Shown here: positions 63,511-64,000 of the stretch, piece by piece
Layout: the number at the start of each line of letters is the position of its first letter
How positions within the stretch are numbered: position 1 is the stretch's first letter
Source: Glycomyces terrestris
Lineage (GTDB): Bacteria; Actinomycetota; Actinomycetes; Mycobacteriales; Micromonosporaceae
DNA length: 64,000 bases
Direction of reading: 5' to 3'
NCBI RefSeq assembly: GCF_003933745.1
Contig: NZ_RSEB01000005.1
Location: 374,475-438,474 of the forward strand
Program-made: the position numbers and the translations under genes
The notes under the pieces: generated by a model
Database searches by the model: none
What the model saw: the letters and a program-made list of their open reading frames with translations, nothing else
Told to the model about the DNA's origin: nothing

Positions 63511-64000
63511 ATGGAACCCGTCACCCTCGACGCCGACGGCCTGCGGCTGACCGCCTGGGAGCAGCGGCACGTGCCCGATCTCGCGCGGATCTACGCCGAC
63601 CCGCTGATCGAGCGCTTCCTCGTGATGCCGCTGCCGTGGACCGGGCCGGCCCGCGACCGGTTCGTGGCGACGCAGCGCCGGCACTGGGAGGCGGGGAACC
63701 CGCGCTGGGCCGTCGAGGAGGACGGCCGGCTCGTCGGGTCCATGGCCCTGACGAAGTCGTTCCCCGGCGAGATGACCATCACCTACGTGACCGCGCCGTG
63801 GGCGCGCGGTCGCGGCGTCGCCCAGCGGGGCATCCGCGCCGCCGTCGCGTTCGGGTTCGAGCGCTTCGGGGCCCGCCGGATCGCGTGGGACGCGATCGTC
63901 GGCAACCACGCCTCGCGCCTGGCCGCGCTGCGCACCGGGTTCACCGTCGAGGGGATCGCCCGCGGCGGCGTCAACCAGCGCGGCGCCTCGCGCGACTGCT
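63511..64000 (+). CDS. GNAT family N-acetyltransferase, 3' end cut by window edge
   Basis: At least 163 residues of a RimJ/RimL-like acetyltransferase. The start MEPVTLDADGLRLTAWEQRHV, WAVEEDGRLVGSMALT, the acetyl-CoA loop VTAPWARGRGVAQRGIRAAVAF and WDAIVGNHASRLAALRTGFTVEG are all characteristic. Divergent from secA. No ribosome site; CACAAT lies 8 nt upstream. Nearly complete. Confidence 0.85.
   Translation, partial: MEPVTLDADGLRLTAWEQRHVPDLARIYADPLIERFLVMPLPWTGPARDRFVATQRRHWEAGNPRWAVEEDGRLVGSMALTKSFPGEMTITYVTAPWARGRGVAQRGIRAAVAFGFERFGARRIAWDAIVGNHASRLAALRTGFTVEGIARGGVNQRGASRDC

Overview
The window is a 64 kb piece of a high-GC actinomycete (Actinomycetota) chromosome. The evidence is pervasive G/C third positions, many GTG starts, a WhiB protein, NucS, MtrA-MtrB-LpqB, a zinc-tailed SecA, and pairs such as manB/SIS/manA beside whiB. 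Much of it is core genome: from memory, the whiB-DUF3499-manB-Trm112-SIS-manA block, moeZ-DUF3152-TetR-DUF3107, ahcY, mtrAB-lpqB and secA all have counterparts in the Rv3206-Rv3264 part of Mycobacterium tuberculosis. A Glycomyces/Micromonospora-like genus is possible, but the window does not settle it. No rRNA, tRNA, CRISPR, transposase or prophage gene was recognised.

Layout. 1-3.5 kb: epimerase, P-loop kinase, and a PadR regulator with a membrane protein. 3.5-13.5 kb: a sugar module under a ROK repressor. Seven minus-strand genes (oxidoreductase, ABC ATPase, two permeases, lipoprotein, two TIM-barrel isomerases) are coupled by 4-8 nt overlaps, or in one case lie close together; an aldo/keto reductase lies on the other side. 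13.5-19.6 kb: a large DUF4132 protein, a reductase/TetR pair with a striking operator, the mismatch endonuclease NucS, and a small membrane protein. 20-27.8 kb: GDP-mannose supply (manC, manB, SIS protein, manA) plus whiB, a zincin-like protein, DUF3499 and Trm112. 27.8-30.7 kb: a tandem GNAT enzyme and ahcY share a 395 nt intergenic region. 30.8-38.9 kb: two Tat-exported beta-lactamase-fold paralogues, moeZ, a metzincin-like DUF3152 protein, a hydrolase, a Pro-rich protein, TetR and DUF3107. 39.2-44.7 kb: lpqB, mtrB, mtrA and a type II NADH dehydrogenase. 44.7-49.5 kb: a DUF4129/MoxR/DUF58 membrane operon and a tyrosine phosphatase. 49.5-56.1 kb: an MFS transporter and a four-gene operon of subtilisin-like protease, sigma factor, regulatory-like protein and TPR-CHAT protease. 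56.3-64 kb: DUF397, a MazEF-type toxin-antitoxin, pruA, a membrane protein, DUF6912, secA and a partial GNAT gene.

Most promising signals. (1) The minus-strand leader of the tandem GNAT gene has an A/T upstream tract, TTGACA-16-TAATAT, a foldable RNA with a compensating G.U pair, an intrinsic terminator, and a hairpin that hides the Shine-Dalgarno sequence; it looks like an undescribed riboswitch/attenuator or small RNA. (2) The S8 protease-sigma-CHAT operon looks like an intracellular protease signalling module. (3) Two unrelated tandem-repeat arrays (41 bp and 52-53 bp) duplicate the last codons and stop of two neighbouring genes. (4) About sixteen genes carry TANNNT-like hexamers 6-7 nt before the start codon, which points to widespread leaderless transcription. 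All functional calls are by reading sequence; no database search was run.
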